Positions 18,440 to 28,797 are shown, counted from the stretch's first letter. The stretch is 64,000 bases of DNA from Streptococcus suis (GCF_902702775.1 NZ_LR738724.1:1674001-1738000); one strand, 5' to 3'. Numbers and translations are program-made. The notes: generated by a model not told the origin, from the letters alone.

Positions 18440-19558
18440 TACCAATAATTCATCTTGCTTCTTCAATCGACTGGCAACCCATTCACGAACCAGGCGGTAG
18501 ACAACCGCAAAAATTGGGGTAAAGAAGACCATACCAAGTAGGCCAAACAAATTACCACCAATCAAGGCTGCAGCCAGGGTAAATAGAGTCGGAAGACCAA
18601 CTGATTGACCAACCACGCGCGGATAGATAACATTTCCTTCTATCAGCTGAATAATCTGGAAAAGGGCGATAGACCAGAGTGCCAAGAGCGGATTTTGCAC
18701 CGCCACAAAGAGAGCACTAATCAAACATGCTGAAAAGGGACCGATATAAGGTACAAATGATAGGACCCCAGCCAAAATACCAGCCATGCTGGCATAAGGA
18801 ATTCCTGAGAGCGAATAACTAACAAAGACAAGTATCCCAATGATACACGCTTCAACAATTTGACTCATCAAGAATCGGTCATAGGTATCAACAATAACTT
18901 CTCCAATATAGTTCACTACTCTGACAGCCTTCTCCGGCAAGGTAGCCTGCAAGAACTTTCTCGTCATCGCCTGCAAGTGTTCCTTGCTCCCTAAAATCGC
19001 TAGAGTGAAGAAGAAAGCCATTATCAACGTCATAGTGTTCGAAAAAATCCCCGTCACATTGGACACCAAGCCAGATAAAATCGGTGTGACCAAACTTGAA
19101 ATAAGTGTTAAATTCTTCAACTGATCCAAAAAGCTGGCAATCTGGTCTCCGATTTGTCCCGACAAAAGACCATTTGATTCAAGAAAATTAGTTAGGGCAT
19201 TTACCGATTTTGGAATGGCTGTGCTACTAACCGAAACCAGTTCTGAAACAGTCGTCACCAATGTAGGAAGAACAATCACCACCAGTCCTGTCACAATTAA
19301 AGCAAATCCAATTAATACTCCAACAATTGCCAAAGACCGCTTGGATTTCTTTAAAAAAGAAATTTTTTCAAACTGATCTTCTAATTTTTTCATGGGAACA
19401 TTGAGAATAAAGGCAAAAATAGCTCCAATAAAAAGCGAGTTCATACTGCCTAATAATTGTTGAATAGCCCCATAAATACTAGACCAGTTGAGAACAGCTA
19501 ACAATGTCGCTCCAGATAAGAGTATCAATATGACTTTTTCTTTAAATGATGTATTCAT
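18428..19558 (-). CDS. AI-2E family transporter (UPF0118)
   Basis: A 376-residue polytopic membrane protein of the AI-2E/PerM family. About eight hydrophobic segments: two near the N-terminus (10-50), one at 70-95, a soluble stretch about 100-160, then 165-190 and four or five more from 215 to 360. Typical family patch GILAGVLSFVPYIGPFSA and the end of the pore region IEGNVIYPRVVGQSVGLP are present. Family members export AI-2, or act as Na+/H+ antiporters; the substrate here is unknown. It stands where many streptococci have other genes between covR and nrdR. Confidence 0.9.
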   Translation of the reverse strand: MNTSFKEKVILILLSGATLLAVLNWSSIYGAIQQLLGSMNSLFIGAIFAFILNVPMKKLEDQFEKISFLKKSKRSLAIVGVLIGFALIVTGLVVIVLPTLVTTVSELVSVSSTAIPKSVNALTNFLESNGLLSGQIGDQIASFLDQLKNLTLISSLVTPILSGLVSNVTGIFSNTMTLIMAFFFTLAILGSKEHLQAMTRKFLQATLPEKAVRVVNYIGEVIVDTYDRFLMSQIVEACIIGILVFVSYSLSGIPYASMAGILAGVLSFVPYIGPFSACLISALFVAVQNPLLALWSIALFQIIQLIEGNVIYPRVVGQSVGLPTLFTLAAALIGGNLFGLLGMVFFTPIFAVVYRLVREWVASRLKKQDELLVESE

Positions 19559-19605
19559 AACTTTTCCATTCTTACTTATTGGCTATTATTTTATCACACG
19601 CTTAT

Positions 19606-19633
19606 AGAAAAAGAAAGAGGGAAAGCTTCCCTC
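19606..19633 (-). terminator. Terminator after covR
   Basis: Minus-strand GAGGGAAGCTTTCCCTC hairpin followed by TTTCTTTTT. Confidence 0.85.
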
Positions 19634-19647
19634 CTCTCTACTCTAAA

Positions 19648-20337
19648 TCAATCGCGCATGGCATATCCGACACCACGAACTGTTTTTATATATGAATCTT
19701 GATGTGGCAAATCCAGTTTACCACGTAGATAGCGAATATATACATCGACGACATTGGTCTCAGAAGCCGCTTCATATTTCCAAACACGCTCAAGAAGTTG
19801 TTCTCGACTAACAGGCTCTGGGCTATTCATTAAGGTCGCCAACAGATCATACTCTCGGCGGGTCAAATTAATCAATTCATCACCTCGAGTCACTGTTCGA
19901 TTTTGAAAATCAACCTTCAAATCACGATAGGCCGCATGCATGTGAACCTGCTTACAGTTATTATCAATAAAATCACGACCACGAAAAATCGCAGAGATTT
20001 GCTCCACTAGATCACTGATGACAAAGGGCTTCACTACGTAGGAAACAGCATAAGAGAGGACTTCTTCCCCATATTGACTAACTTCTGTCGGCTCAACTAC
20101 CACAATCATGACCGTGGCTGGTTTTATCGCTAACAGTTCTGTAGCCAATTCCTTGCTGGACATGTCTGAAAGCTGAAAACTCATCAGAATCAAGTCAAAA
20201 TCCGTTTCATGTGCCAAGGACATAGCCTCTTTCCCTGTCGATGCATAATCAACAAGATAGTCTTTTTTCTGCAATTCCATGGAAACAAAATGCGAGAGAT
20301 TGCGTTCTTTACCAGCAATCAAAATTTTCTTAGCCAT
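19648..20337 (-). CDS. covR: CovR-like OmpR-family regulator with degenerate receiver domain
   Basis: A 229-residue OmpR/PhoB-type regulator. The C-terminal winged-helix half closely resembles streptococcal CovR (DELINLTRREYDLL, ETNVVDVYIRYLRGKLD, YIKTVRGVGYAM), a global regulator of capsule and virulence genes. The N-terminal receiver aligns without gaps to group A CovR from memory, but Asp53, the phosphorylation site, is Ser (LILMSFQL); the acidic pair Glu9-Asp10 is Gly-Lys; Thr65 is Ala; the conserved Thr after beta-4 is lost; only the Lys of VKPF remains. No sensor kinase gene is adjacent: gnd lies upstream, the AI-2E family gene downstream. An orphan CovR is known from S. suis. It probably works without phosphorylation. 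Start has AAAAGGATGG. Confidence 0.9.
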   Translation of the reverse strand: MAKKILIAGKERNLSHFVSMELQKKDYLVDYASTGKEAMSLAHETDFDLILMSFQLSDMSSKELATELLAIKPATVMIVVVEPTEVSQYGEEVLSYAVSYVVKPFVISDLVEQISAIFRGRDFIDNNCKQVHMHAAYRDLKVDFQNRTVTRGDELINLTRREYDLLATLMNSPEPVSREQLLERVWKYEAASETNVVDVYIRYLRGKLDLPHQDSYIKTVRGVGYAMRD

Positions 20338-20418
20338 TGTCCATCCTTTTCTATTCTTTCAAATGGTGTAGGAATCGTATTATGACTAGAAAGAAGGGCG
20401 CTTCCACGCCCATCTTTT

Positions 20419-21846
20419 CTATTTTGATTCGCTATACCAGTCGTAATGGAAGATTCCTTCTTTATCTTTACGGTTATAAGTGTGAGCACCAAAGTAGTCA
20501 CGTTGTGCTTGAATCAAGTTCGCTGGCAAGTTTTCAGCACGATAGCTATCAAAGTAGGTAATAGCTGCTGAGAATGTTGGTACAGGAACTCCTGCTTGAA
20601 CTGCCAAGGCAACAACATCACGAACTGCCTGTTGATACTTAGCTGTTACATCAAGGAAGTACTCATCCAAGAGCAAGTTTGCCAAGTCTTCATCACGTCC
20701 GTAGGCATCTGTGATTTTTTGCAAGAAGCGAGCGCGGATGATACAACCTGCACGCCAGATTTTTGCGATTTCACCAAATGGCAAGTTCCAGTTGTTTTCT
20801 TTTGATGCTACGCGCAACTGTGCAAAACCTTGTGCATAAGACATGATTTTTGAGAAGTACAATGCTTGACGAATTTTTTCTACCAATTCAGCCTTATCGC
20901 CTTCGTATGCAAACGGAGCTGGTTTTGGAAGAACCTTACTTGCTGCCACACGCTCATCTTTGTAGGTTGAGATATAACGAGCAAATACGGATTCTGTAAT
21001 CAATGACAGTGGCACACCCAAGTCAAGTGATGATTGGCTTGTCCATTTACCAGTTCCCTTATTACCAGCCGCATCCAAAATGTAGTCAACGATTGGTCCA
21101 TCTTGACCTTGGTCGTCTTTACGTTTCAAAATATCTGCTGTGATTTCAATCAAGTAGCTATCCAATTCGCCTTTGTTCCACTCGGTAAAGATGTCAGCCA
21201 TTTCATCCACTGACAAACCGAGCAAGTGTTGCATGAGGTCATAAGACTCCGCAATCAATTGCATGTCGCCATACTCGATACCGTTGTGTACCATTTTTAC
21301 GTAGTGACCAGCTCCATCTGGACCGATATAAGTCACACATGGTGCTCCATCTTCTGGTGCTTTTGCTGAAATTTCTTCCAAGACATCTGCCACCAATTCG
21401 TAAGCTTCTTTTTGACCACCAGGCATGATAGATGGACCTTCAAGGGCTCCTTTTTCACCACCAGATACACCTGTACCGATGAAGTTAATACCTGAGTTTG
21501 CCAATTCTTTTGAACGACGGATAGTGTCTTCGTAGAAAGTATTACCACCATCGATCAAGATGTCGCCTTCATCCAAGTGTGGCAAGAGCGCTTGAATGGT
21601 TGCATCTGTACCAGGACCAGCTTGAACCATAAGCATAATGCGACGTGGTTTTTCGATTGATGCCACAAAGCTTTCCACATCGTAACTTGGTACCAAGTTT
21701 TTACCTGGGTTGCTTGCAACAACATCTTCTGTTTTATCAGCAGAGCGGTTGTAAATGGCTACTGAATAGCCACGTGATTCAACGTTAAGCGCAAGGTTGC
21801 GGCCCATAACGGCCATCCCTACAACACCAAAATTTGCTTTAGTCAT
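20419..21846 (-). CDS. gnd: 6-phosphogluconate dehydrogenase, decarboxylating
   Basis: Pentose-phosphate pathway enzyme converting 6-phosphogluconate to ribulose 5-phosphate with NADP+ reduction. The 475-residue protein shows the Rossmann motif [15 protein letters not shown], the substrate signature [34 protein letters not shown] with the catalytic Lys and the C-terminal FHYDWYSE end. Length is standard. It has its own promoter and lies upstream of covR on the same strand with an 81-base gap. Confidence 0.97.
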   Translation of the reverse strand: MTKANFGVVGMAVMGRNLALNVESRGYSVAIYNRSADKTEDVVASNPGKNLVPSYDVESFVASIEKPRRIMLMVQAGPGTDATIQALLPHLDEGDILIDGGNTFYEDTIRRSKELANSGINFIGTGVSGGEKGALEGPSIMPGGQKEAYELVADVLEEISAKAPEDGAPCVTYIGPDGAGHYVKMVHNGIEYGDMQLIAESYDLMQHLLGLSVDEMADIFTEWNKGELDSYLIEITADILKRKDDQGQDGPIVDYILDAAGNKGTGKWTSQSSLDLGVPLSLITESVFARYISTYKDERVAASKVLPKPAPFAYEGDKAELVEKIRQALYFSKIMSYAQGFAQLRVASKENNWNLPFGEIAKIWRAGCIIRARFLQKITDAYGRDEDLANLLLDEYFLDVTAKYQQAVRDVVALAVQAGVPVPTFSAAITYFDSYRAENLPANLIQAQRDYFGAHTYNRKDKEGIFHYDWYSESK

Positions 21847-21876
21847 TTGTTTACTCCTCTAATTTGTATCTCTTTT

Positions 21877-21905
21877 ATTATACACCGAAAGCTTAAAATT
21901 GACAA
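21877..21905 (-). promoter_or_regulatory. Promoter for gnd
   Basis: Minus strand TTGTCA (21900-21905) and perfect TATAAT (21877-21882), spacer 17 bases, about 30 bases before the gnd start. Confidence 0.8.
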
Positions 21906-21942
21906 GAATTTTCAGATAATTTAACTATCTTGCCAATCTGAG

Positions 21943-22482
21943 TTAGTCCTCATCGCCAAATAACCCTTGTAATTGGGCAAAAGGACTATTGGCTTCTTTT
22001 TTCTCTTGAGCTTTTTGTTGAAAATCTTCCTCAGTCATTAAAGCCCAAGCTTGACCAGATGGTAGTTCCTGTCCAGCTTCTTCTTCAGGTGTCAAGACTT
22101 TGATTGGTATAGCCAATAAAATATTATCTGCTACACTCTCATCAAGAACAATGTGGTCATCTTCTACTACCAGTACCATATCCTCATCAATCAAATCTTG
22201 TTCTTTAAGAACTGCTTCATTGGCAACAAAGAGTTCATTGACGTTTTGGACCTCATGCAAAACAACTGGTTGCAGAGAACGACTGGATGCCAAGGTAATA
22301 TCATAAGTCATCTGATAGTCCAAGAAAAAGAAACCTGATTCAAAACGGATATTTCCAGTGACTTGGACTGGCGACAAGCCTAGAACTTCACCATTTCGAG
22401 CTTGCAATTCTTCCTGTAAATCCAAGGTTTTATCAAAGGAGATTCCATCTGGATTTTTCTGAATATCGTAAATATGAAACAT
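21943..22482 (-). CDS. YceD/DUF177 family protein
   Basis: A 179-residue acidic cytoplasmic protein of the DUF177 (YceD) family, in other bacteria encoded next to rpmF and implicated in 23S rRNA or plastid rRNA accumulation. Visible: VTGNIRFESGFFFLDYQMTYDITLASSRSL and the acidic DEDMVLVVEDDHIVLDESVADNILLAIP typical of the family. The usual C-x2-C motif of the family is absent. It starts nine bases after the trxB stop and is likely the last gene of a cshB-DUF4059-trxB-DUF177 run. Confidence 0.85.
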   Translation of the reverse strand: MFHIYDIQKNPDGISFDKTLDLQEELQARNGEVLGLSPVQVTGNIRFESGFFFLDYQMTYDITLASSRSLQPVVLHEVQNVNELFVANEAVLKEQDLIDEDMVLVVEDDHIVLDESVADNILLAIPIKVLTPEEEAGQELPSGQAWALMTEEDFQQKAQEKKEANSPFAQLQGLFGDED

Positions 22483-22491
22483 TGTATTCCC

Positions 22492-23409
22492 CTATTCAGC
22501 TAGTTCTGTAATGTAGTTATAGACTTCTTGTCCAGCAACTGCACCATTTCCAACTGCCGTTGCAATCTGACGAAGTTGATTTTGACGAATATCACCGATG
22601 GCATAGATGCCTGATTGAGTCGTCTCCATCTTTTCATTAGTGATAACCCAACCAGCTTCGTCTGTAATTCCTAGGTCTGCAACTGTATCAGTCATCGGAT
22701 CCAGACCGACATAGATAAAGACACCACCGAAATCAAGTTCACTGACTTCTTCAGTTTTCACATTTTTGATAACCACGCTTTGTACACGTAAGTCATCCCC
22801 CTTGATTTCTTCGACTACGCTATCCCAGATGAAGTTAATTTTTTCATTGGCAAAGGCGCGATCTTGGATAACTTTTTGAGCACGAAGTTGGTCACGTCGA
22901 TGAACAATCGTCACAGATTCCGCAAATTGTGTCAAGAAGAGCGCTTCTTCAACGGCAGAATCTCCACCACCGACAACCAAGAGTTTTTGTCCACGGAAGA
23001 AGGCACCGTCACAGACTGCACAATATGAGACACCACGGCTATTGTAAGTATCCTCACCTGGAATACCTAACAAACGGTGTTTTGCCCCCATGGCTAGAAC
23101 GACTGTCTTTGTCTCCAAAACACCATCCTCAGTAATCACTTTCTTAATTTGTCCTTCTTCTTCGATACGGACTAGGGTGCCAAAAATATGGTCCACACCG
23201 AATTTTTCCAAGGGTTCAAACATCTTTTCAGCCAAGGCTGGACCTGAAATATGGTCATAGCCTGGATAGTTTTCAATTTCCGCGGTATTGTTCATCTGAC
23301 CACCATAAATACCACGTTCCAAAAGAGCTACCTTTAAATTGCTACGCCCTGCATAAAGAGCTGCAGTCATCCCCGCAGGACCCGCACCAATTACAACTGT
23401 ATCGTACAT
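22492..23409 (-). CDS. trxB: Thioredoxin-disulfide reductase
   Basis: FAD- and NADPH-dependent reductase that keeps thioredoxin reduced. The 305-residue protein has FAD motif VIGAGPAGMTAALYAGR, the redox-active CAVC in SYCAVCDGAFF (about 135-138), an NADPH-binding GGGDSAVEEALFL and the C-terminal FAD motif IYAIGDIRQNQLRQIATAVGNGA. Standard length. Lies between DUF4059 and DUF177 genes on the same strand with gaps of 13 and 9 bases. Confidence 0.97.
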   Translation of the reverse strand: MYDTVVIGAGPAGMTAALYAGRSNLKVALLERGIYGGQMNNTAEIENYPGYDHISGPALAEKMFEPLEKFGVDHIFGTLVRIEEEGQIKKVITEDGVLETKTVVLAMGAKHRLLGIPGEDTYNSRGVSYCAVCDGAFFRGQKLLVVGGGDSAVEEALFLTQFAESVTIVHRRDQLRAQKVIQDRAFANEKINFIWDSVVEEIKGDDLRVQSVVIKNVKTEEVSELDFGGVFIYVGLDPMTDTVADLGITDEAGWVITNEKMETTQSGIYAIGDIRQNQLRQIATAVGNGAVAGQEVYNYITELAE

Positions 23410-23422
23410 ATACTTTTTCCTT

Positions 23423-23647
23423 CTACGCTTTAAACATTAATAAGATTCCCACTACTCCAAAGGCCGCAATGGGGATTGTCATCACATTAATCATCAACAA
23501 ATCAAACAAGAAATCTTGTCGTTCTTGCAAGGTTTTATCCACACCCTTTGTCGCACGCCAGATAAACCAGACCAGACTAGAAGTGATAATCAACAAGGAA
23601 GCTATTAGCAATCCTTGTAAATAAAAACTTAGAATGTTTTGTAACAT
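23423..23647 (-). CDS. DUF4059 family small membrane protein
   Basis: A 74-residue protein with two transmembrane helices (about 10-31 and 50-72) joined by a basic and acidic cytoplasmic loop (RATKGVDKTLQERQDF). It matches the streptococcal DUF4059 family, which regularly precedes trxB. Function unknown; the tight spacing to trxB suggests co-translation. Ribosome site GAGG before ATG. Confidence 0.8.
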   Translation of the reverse strand: MLQNILSFYLQGLLIASLLIITSSLVWFIWRATKGVDKTLQERQDFLFDLLMINVMTIPIAAFGVVGILLMFKA

Positions 23648-23664
23648 CTTTTTCCTCGATTACT

Positions 23665-25008
23665 TTAAAAGGTTTGACGCTTGGCTTTACGTTCTGCACG
23701 ACCTTTTGCACGCGCTTCAACTCGCTTGGTCTTGCGACGTTTTTCATCAACAGCCCATTGAATTTTCTTCTTGTAGCCTGGTTTGACTTTTTTCTTTTTC
23801 TTCTTGACCAAGCCAATCATTTCCAAATCTAGTTTTTCACGAGATTTTTCACGGTTAGCACGGCGGTCACGGTCGTAGGTATCGACAAATTCGCCATTTT
23901 TCATTTCTTTTGGCAAGAATTTGATATTGAGTTTTTCTAGCTCTCGAATATCTGCATCATCGCTTGGCTGATAAAGGGTGATGGCAATGCCTGATAAACC
24001 ATTACGACCTGTGCGCCCCACACGGTGAACAAAGAAGGAAAGGTCTTGCGGAATGGCATCATTGATGACATGGCTGACACCTTCAATGTCAATACCACGT
24101 GCTGCCAAGTCTGTCGCTACAATGTATTGATAATCCAAGTTCTTCACCTGGTTCATAATCCGCTTGCGTTCACGTGGAGGAATATCCCCATGAATCTTTG
24201 CAACGCGTAGACCATTCGCAGTCAAATAGCTATGCAATTCATCTGCACGTGTCTTGGTATTGACGAAAATCATGGCCAAATATGGTTGCATGAGCTTGGT
24301 TACTGCCAAGATTTGAGCATTACGGTCACGCCCCTTGGTTGAAATCAGCCAGTTTTCAATGGTATCTGAGATAACCGTATGAGTCTTGATTTGTTCCATA
24401 ACTGGATTAGACAAATATTTTTTCAAAAACGGTTGGAGTTTCTGCGGAATGGTCGCTGAAAAGACCATAAATTGCAAGTCTTTTGGCAGGCTGCCAGCAA
24501 TCTTATCAACTGTTTCTAAAAAGCCCATGTCCAAGGTCATATCTGCCTCATCAACCACAAAGGTTTTGGCTTTATGGATAGCAAGGTCACCTGATTTGAC
24601 CAAATCATAGATACGCCCTGGTGTCCCAACAACAATGTGAGGCTGCCCAGCTTGAAGCTTGTCAATTTGACGGTTCTTATCCGTACCGCCAACATAATTG
24701 GTCACACGAACTTCGATGTCCGAATGACTAGCCAACTGGCGTGCCGCTTGATAAATCTGAGTAGCCAGTTCACGAGATGGGGCTGTAATAACAGCCTGAA
24801 CTTGGTCCAATTCCTCATTTAATTTTTGGAAAATCGGAATCAAGAAGGTATGGGTCTTACCCGAACCTGTTTTTGATTCCCCTATCAAGTCTCGCCCTGA
24901 CAAAACAACAGGAATCAATTTCTCCTGAACTTCTGTCGGCTGGACAAAGTTAATTTCTTTCAAAGCCTCCTGAATATAAGGCTTGAGTTTCATATCTGTA
25001 AATTTCAT
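23665..25008 (-). CDS. cshB: DEAD-box RNA helicase, CshB-like
   Basis: ATP-dependent RNA helicase (447 residues) used in cold adaptation, ribosome assembly or mRNA decay. All motifs visible: Q motif region FVQPTEVQEKLIP, motif I GESKTGSGKT, PSRELATQ, VGTPGRI, VVDEADMTLDMG, FSATIPQ, and HRVGRTGRNG. The C-terminal 80 residues are extremely basic (KKKKKKVKPGYKKKIQWAVDEKR), an RNA-binding tail. The frame is open to 25080, but ATG at 25008 with GAGGG gives the conserved MKFTDMKLKPYIQEAL start. A long leader with an inverted repeat precedes it. Confidence 0.92.
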   Translation of the reverse strand: MKFTDMKLKPYIQEALKEINFVQPTEVQEKLIPVVLSGRDLIGESKTGSGKTHTFLIPIFQKLNEELDQVQAVITAPSRELATQIYQAARQLASHSDIEVRVTNYVGGTDKNRQIDKLQAGQPHIVVGTPGRIYDLVKSGDLAIHKAKTFVVDEADMTLDMGFLETVDKIAGSLPKDLQFMVFSATIPQKLQPFLKKYLSNPVMEQIKTHTVISDTIENWLISTKGRDRNAQILAVTKLMQPYLAMIFVNTKTRADELHSYLTANGLRVAKIHGDIPPRERKRIMNQVKNLDYQYIVATDLAARGIDIEGVSHVINDAIPQDLSFFVHRVGRTGRNGLSGIAITLYQPSDDADIRELEKLNIKFLPKEMKNGEFVDTYDRDRRANREKSREKLDLEMIGLVKKKKKKVKPGYKKKIQWAVDEKRRKTKRVEARAKGRAERKAKRQTF

Positions 25009-25025
25009 AGTTCCCTCTTTGGAAG

Positions 25026-25162
25026 CTGTATTCACAAGCAAAGTGCTTATATAAGAAATCATTTTCGCTAACAAAGTCATTTTACCGATTGTACTTTGAA
25101 AAAACTAACGATAAGTAGTTTGAAAACTAGTCCTATATGGAAACCTTGAACTGTGAATACAG
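25026..25162. repeat. Perfect 11-bp inverted repeat bracketing the cshB leader
   Basis: CTGTATTCACA at 25026-25036 and TGTGAATACAG at 25152-25162, 115 bases apart, upstream of the cshB start. As RNA the two arms could pair, closing a long loop that contains the start region of the extended reading frame. It may be a regulatory leader structure or the ends of a short mobile repeat. Confidence 0.4.
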
Positions 25163-25192
25163 ATTCTTAATTATACTGCCTTCTATTATAGC

Positions 25193-25216
25193 ACAAAAAC
25201 AGCATTTCTGCTGTTT
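25193..25216 (-). terminator. Terminator after mraY
   Basis: Minus-strand AAACAGCA-GAAA-TGCTGTTT followed by TTG; 8-bp perfect stem with a stable GNRA-type loop. Confidence 0.8.
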
Positions 25217-25224
25217 CTGACATT

Positions 25225-26223
25225 TTATAGATAAAGAATAGCTAGGGTAATCAAGCTCATGATGAGACCGACTGACCAGAGGAAAAAGTCAACTTTCCAC
25301 TCGCTCCATTTTTCAGCTTTTCCGGTCAAACCTCCAAGCTCCAAATGGTGATGGAAAGGAGTCATACGGAAGATACGACGACCTTCTCCAAAGCGTTTTT
25401 TGGTGTATTTAAAATATGAAACCTGCAACATAACAGAGGACGTTTCAATGACATAGACCAGGCCGATAAGGAGGAGGGTCCATTCCTGACGGAGGGCAAT
25501 TGAAATAGTTGCCAACATACCACCGAGAGCCAAGCTTCCCACATCCCCCATGAAAATCTTCGCTGGTTTACGGTTATAAACAAAGAAACCGAGCAAGCCA
25601 CCAATCATGGTCACACAAACTAGAAGAATATCAAATTTTTGCTCATTGAAGGCGATGACAGAGTAAGCTAGAAGGCTGATAACAACTGAGATAGAAGCCA
25701 ATCCATCAATACCATCTGTCAAATTAACTGCATTTGAAAAACCGACCAGCCAGAACAGAACAAATGGGAAATAGAGAACTCCCAAATGTATCATGTGACC
25801 AAATACATTCAATTCTCCGCCACCTGCTCCTCTTACGTGGACAAAGTAGAAGACAATACCTCCTAAAATTTGTAGAGCAAGCTTTTGTTTAGGATTAAGA
25901 CCTTCATTTATTTTACGGAAAATTTTTAAAAAGTCATCCAAAAATCCTACTACACCATAAAGGGCAAGGATGAAGAGGATGGCAAGGACACCACCCGTCA
26001 ACAGTTGAAAGGCCGTTGCAAACAACAAGCTGACAAGAATCGCAACAACGAGAAAAACGGTTCCCCCCATTGTTGGTGTGCCTGCCTTAAACTGATGTTG
26101 TTTCACATCTTCGTGCATCTGTTGCCCCTCGATGCGTTTGGCTTGATAAAATGTAATAAATCGTGGGATTAAGAGAACGGTTGCTAGAAAAGCGACCAAT
26201 CCCGACATAAGTGCGAATTGCAT
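25225..26223 (-). CDS. mraY: Phospho-N-acetylmuramoyl-pentapeptide transferase
   Basis: Integral membrane enzyme that transfers phospho-MurNAc-pentapeptide to undecaprenyl phosphate, making lipid I. The 332-residue protein has about ten membrane segments and the family motifs: [18 protein letters not shown] (catalytic Asp pair), [26 protein letters not shown], and [16 protein letters not shown]. It starts one base after the pbp2x stop; last gene of the rsmH-ftsL-pbp2x-mraY cluster. Confidence 0.97.
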   Translation of the reverse strand: MQFALMSGLVAFLATVLLIPRFITFYQAKRIEGQQMHEDVKQHQFKAGTPTMGGTVFLVVAILVSLLFATAFQLLTGGVLAILFILALYGVVGFLDDFLKIFRKINEGLNPKQKLALQILGGIVFYFVHVRGAGGGELNVFGHMIHLGVLYFPFVLFWLVGFSNAVNLTDGIDGLASISVVISLLAYSVIAFNEQKFDILLVCVTMIGGLLGFFVYNRKPAKIFMGDVGSLALGGMLATISIALRQEWTLLLIGLVYVIETSSVMLQVSYFKYTKKRFGEGRRIFRMTPFHHHLELGGLTGKAEKWSEWKVDFFLWSVGLIMSLITLAILYL

Positions 26224-26224
26224 G

Positions 26225-28474
26225 TTAGTCTCCTAAGGTTATTGTTATTTTCTTTGTTTTATTCAAAGCGGTACCGACCTCTACACTTTGGTCGACCACT
26301 TTTGAACCCGTTCCTTTATAGGTCACTTCGATACCAGTCCATTCAGCAAATATATCCATATTCTCTTTGGTGATTGCGTACAGGTCTGGCATTTCTTCGA
26401 ATTTATTTGTCAAGAGTAGAACCTGTTGGTTGGCGATTACGTTACTTCCCTTTTCGACTGAAACTTTTTTAATTTCAGCACCGTTTCCAAGGATAACTGG
26501 TTGAACTAATTGACGGCGAAGTTCCTCAGCCGACTCGCCTGGTGCCTTACCAATGAGGTCCGGCAATTGATACTCTGTCTCATTAGCGACCTGTGCCAAT
26601 GCTGGTGCAGGTGAATCCAGATTCAAATTGTCTTTCAACAGCATCGCTTCTTTCAATGTAGGACTGACAATGTCACGCCAAGACAGGACATTCAAAACTT
26701 CCGGTTGGCGAATGGTCACATACATGATAAATTCAGGATCCTCAGCAGGAATCATGGCTACTACAGAGTTGATGTAGGCACCTTTAATGTACCCTTGACC
26801 ATCTTCGCTGGCAATTTCCGCCGTACCTGATTTAACTGCAATATCATAGCCATCAACTTGAATTGCTGGCCCCTGTAAGTCATGTGAGTAGAGCGTACCA
26901 TAAACAGGGTCAGTACCGACATTAATCATATAGCGAAGTGTATCATCGGCAGCTTGTTCTGAAACTGGATTTCCCACTTCTTCTTTCGAAGAAACTCTAG
27001 CTGTATCTGTATTAGGATTATAAAGAGCTGAGATGAATTTAGGCTCTAGCATAATACCGTTATTCGCAATGGCGGTAAAACTACGAAGCATCTGTGCCTG
27101 GTTTGCAGAAATCCCCTGACCAAACGATGACATGGCGATAGAAACAATGTTATCCTCTGGTACCATTCCTGGTGCCTCGTCCCCCATACCAAAACGCGTT
27201 GGGTAGCCAAAGCGGAATTTAGCGAGGTAATTTAGCCATTTTTCATCTCCCATCTGTTGCTGCAATAAGGTCATCCCAACGTTACTGGATAGGGAGAAGC
27301 CTTGCGCATAATTGAGAGTCACAGCTGAATAACCTGCATTGAGGGTCCAGTCATTGATTTTCGCGTCTGCGATAACGTACTCATTATTGGTATAATAGGC
27401 ATTTGGGTCAAAGGTTCCATTATCGATAGCTGACGCTACTGTTAGCACCTTCATTGTTGAACCAGGCTCAAAGGCCTCTTGGTATAAGAGTGATCGCTCT
27501 AGCAGTCCTTCTTGTCCCAGACCTTCTTTGGTATCTGAATCATAGCTTGGCCTTTGGGTCGTCGCCAGTATTTCACCCGTCTTGGCTGAAACCAAAGTTG
27601 CATTCGCATATCGCCCTTTGGCGTTATCAAAGAAGGTATTCATATTGGTTTCAAGAGAACGTTGCAGATCGGCTGAAATGGTCGTATAGACATCCTGCCC
27701 ATTTACTGTCTCTGTTTCAACCTTTTCTGTCCCAGGTAGGACACGGCCTTGGCTATCTTTCTCGTAGATAACCTTTCCGTCTTGACCAGCTAGAATATCA
27801 TTCAGATAATATTCCAAACCACTCACACCCTGTAAACTATGACTACCATCCTTGTTTTCAACCGGATTAGCTAACCCGACAAAAATTGAAGAAAAATTTC
27901 CATTCGGATACATCCGTCCTGGACTAGCATTAAAGGCAATCCCTTCAATACCTGCCGCCTTCATCTCTTCTTGGATTGAAGACATCGTACTATAGGAGAT
28001 ATTCTTACCTAACGTCCCAAAGTATACCTGCTTCAGTTCAGGTTGATTCAGCTGCTCCATAACATAAGCCGTCTCCATTCCGAGATGCTTTTTAAAGATT
28101 TCTGCTACTTTGCTGAACTGAGAAGACTGCACATACAAAACTTTTTTCAGTTCTGACACATATTCTGTGTCAATGATGGCATAGACTGTATAGGTCGTTG
28201 AATCTTCCGCAATAGGAATTCCTGTACGGTCGTATATCGTCCCCCGTTTAGCTTGAACGGTAACTTCACGCTGATGTACCGCATCAGCTCTCTCTGACAA
28301 GTTCACCCCCAATTTACTATCGGTACCGATAATATAGGCAAAGTTGATTAAAAAGAGAAAAAAGACGAAAACCGTCAAAAGAAGTAGGCTCTGTCCTACT
28401 CTTCGACGATTTTTTGACGGAACATATCGTTTTTTCAAGACATACCGCAAGAGTTTATTATTTCTTCTGGGCAT
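26225..28474 (-). CDS. pbpX: Penicillin-binding protein 2X (division transpeptidase)
   Basis: Class B PBP that cross-links septal peptidoglycan; main beta-lactam target in streptococci. The 749-residue protein has a basic cytoplasmic N-terminus, one transmembrane helix (about 29-50), a dimerisation domain, and the transpeptidase domain with catalytic STMK (Ser339), SSN (396-398) and KSGT (548-551). Two PASTA domains follow from about 630 ([30 protein letters not shown]). The three catalytic motifs show no obvious change of the sort seen in resistant alleles, but the reference sequence would be needed to judge mosaicism. Overlaps ftsL by one base. Confidence 0.96.
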   Translation of the reverse strand: MPRRNNKLLRYVLKKRYVPSKNRRRVGQSLLLLTVFVFFLFLINFAYIIGTDSKLGVNLSERADAVHQREVTVQAKRGTIYDRTGIPIAEDSTTYTVYAIIDTEYVSELKKVLYVQSSQFSKVAEIFKKHLGMETAYVMEQLNQPELKQVYFGTLGKNISYSTMSSIQEEMKAAGIEGIAFNASPGRMYPNGNFSSIFVGLANPVENKDGSHSLQGVSGLEYYLNDILAGQDGKVIYEKDSQGRVLPGTEKVETETVNGQDVYTTISADLQRSLETNMNTFFDNAKGRYANATLVSAKTGEILATTQRPSYDSDTKEGLGQEGLLERSLLYQEAFEPGSTMKVLTVASAIDNGTFDPNAYYTNNEYVIADAKINDWTLNAGYSAVTLNYAQGFSLSSNVGMTLLQQQMGDEKWLNYLAKFRFGYPTRFGMGDEAPGMVPEDNIVSIAMSSFGQGISANQAQMLRSFTAIANNGIMLEPKFISALYNPNTDTARVSSKEEVGNPVSEQAADDTLRYMINVGTDPVYGTLYSHDLQGPAIQVDGYDIAVKSGTAEIASEDGQGYIKGAYINSVVAMIPAEDPEFIMYVTIRQPEVLNVLSWRDIVSPTLKEAMLLKDNLNLDSPAPALAQVANETEYQLPDLIGKAPGESAEELRRQLVQPVILGNGAEIKKVSVEKGSNVIANQQVLLLTNKFEEMPDLYAITKENMDIFAEWTGIEVTYKGTGSKVVDQSVEVGTALNKTKKITITLGD

Positions 28475-28797
28475 TATTCGGCTACTCCAATATTGTCATT
28501 ATTAAAAGTTAATCCAGCTTTTTCAGCAATTTCCATCAATCGAGCTGAACGTGTCAATTCATTGACAGCTTGCTTTGCATCGTTGATTTCAATCTGTTTT
28601 TGGCTAATATCTTGATTGACTTTGGCCATCCCAGATTGAAGTTGCAAAAGCCGCGTTTGCATAAAGATAATTCCTATCGCAAGGGCTAATCCAGATAATA
28701 CGATGCTTGAATAGAAGGCTTTTTCTACACGTGTGAAAGTTCTAATTTTATCACCGATAACCCGCATAGTGGCTTCTCTACGTTTTTCTTGCAACAT
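28474..28797 (-). CDS. ftsL: Cell division protein FtsL
   Basis: Small bitopic division protein (107 residues) that joins FtsB/DivIC and FtsQ/DivIB in the divisome. Basic N-terminus (KRREATMRVIGDKIRTF), a single membrane helix (about 28-48) and an extracellular coiled coil (about 49-90, LQLQSGMAKVNQDISQKQIEI). Placed between rsmH and pbp2x as in all streptococci. Start ATG has TAGGAGAG upstream; a later ATG at residue 11 is possible. Confidence 0.92.
   Translation of the reverse strand: MLQEKRREATMRVIGDKIRTFTRVEKAFYSSIVLSGLALAIGIIFMQTRLLQLQSGMAKVNQDISQKQIEINDAKQAVNELTRSARLMEIAEKAGLTFNNDNIGVAE

Noticed and set aside
18428..20337. Sensor kinase CovS next to CovR
   Set aside because: The neighbouring gene is a polytopic AI-2E family transporter without kinase motifs, and gnd is on the other side.
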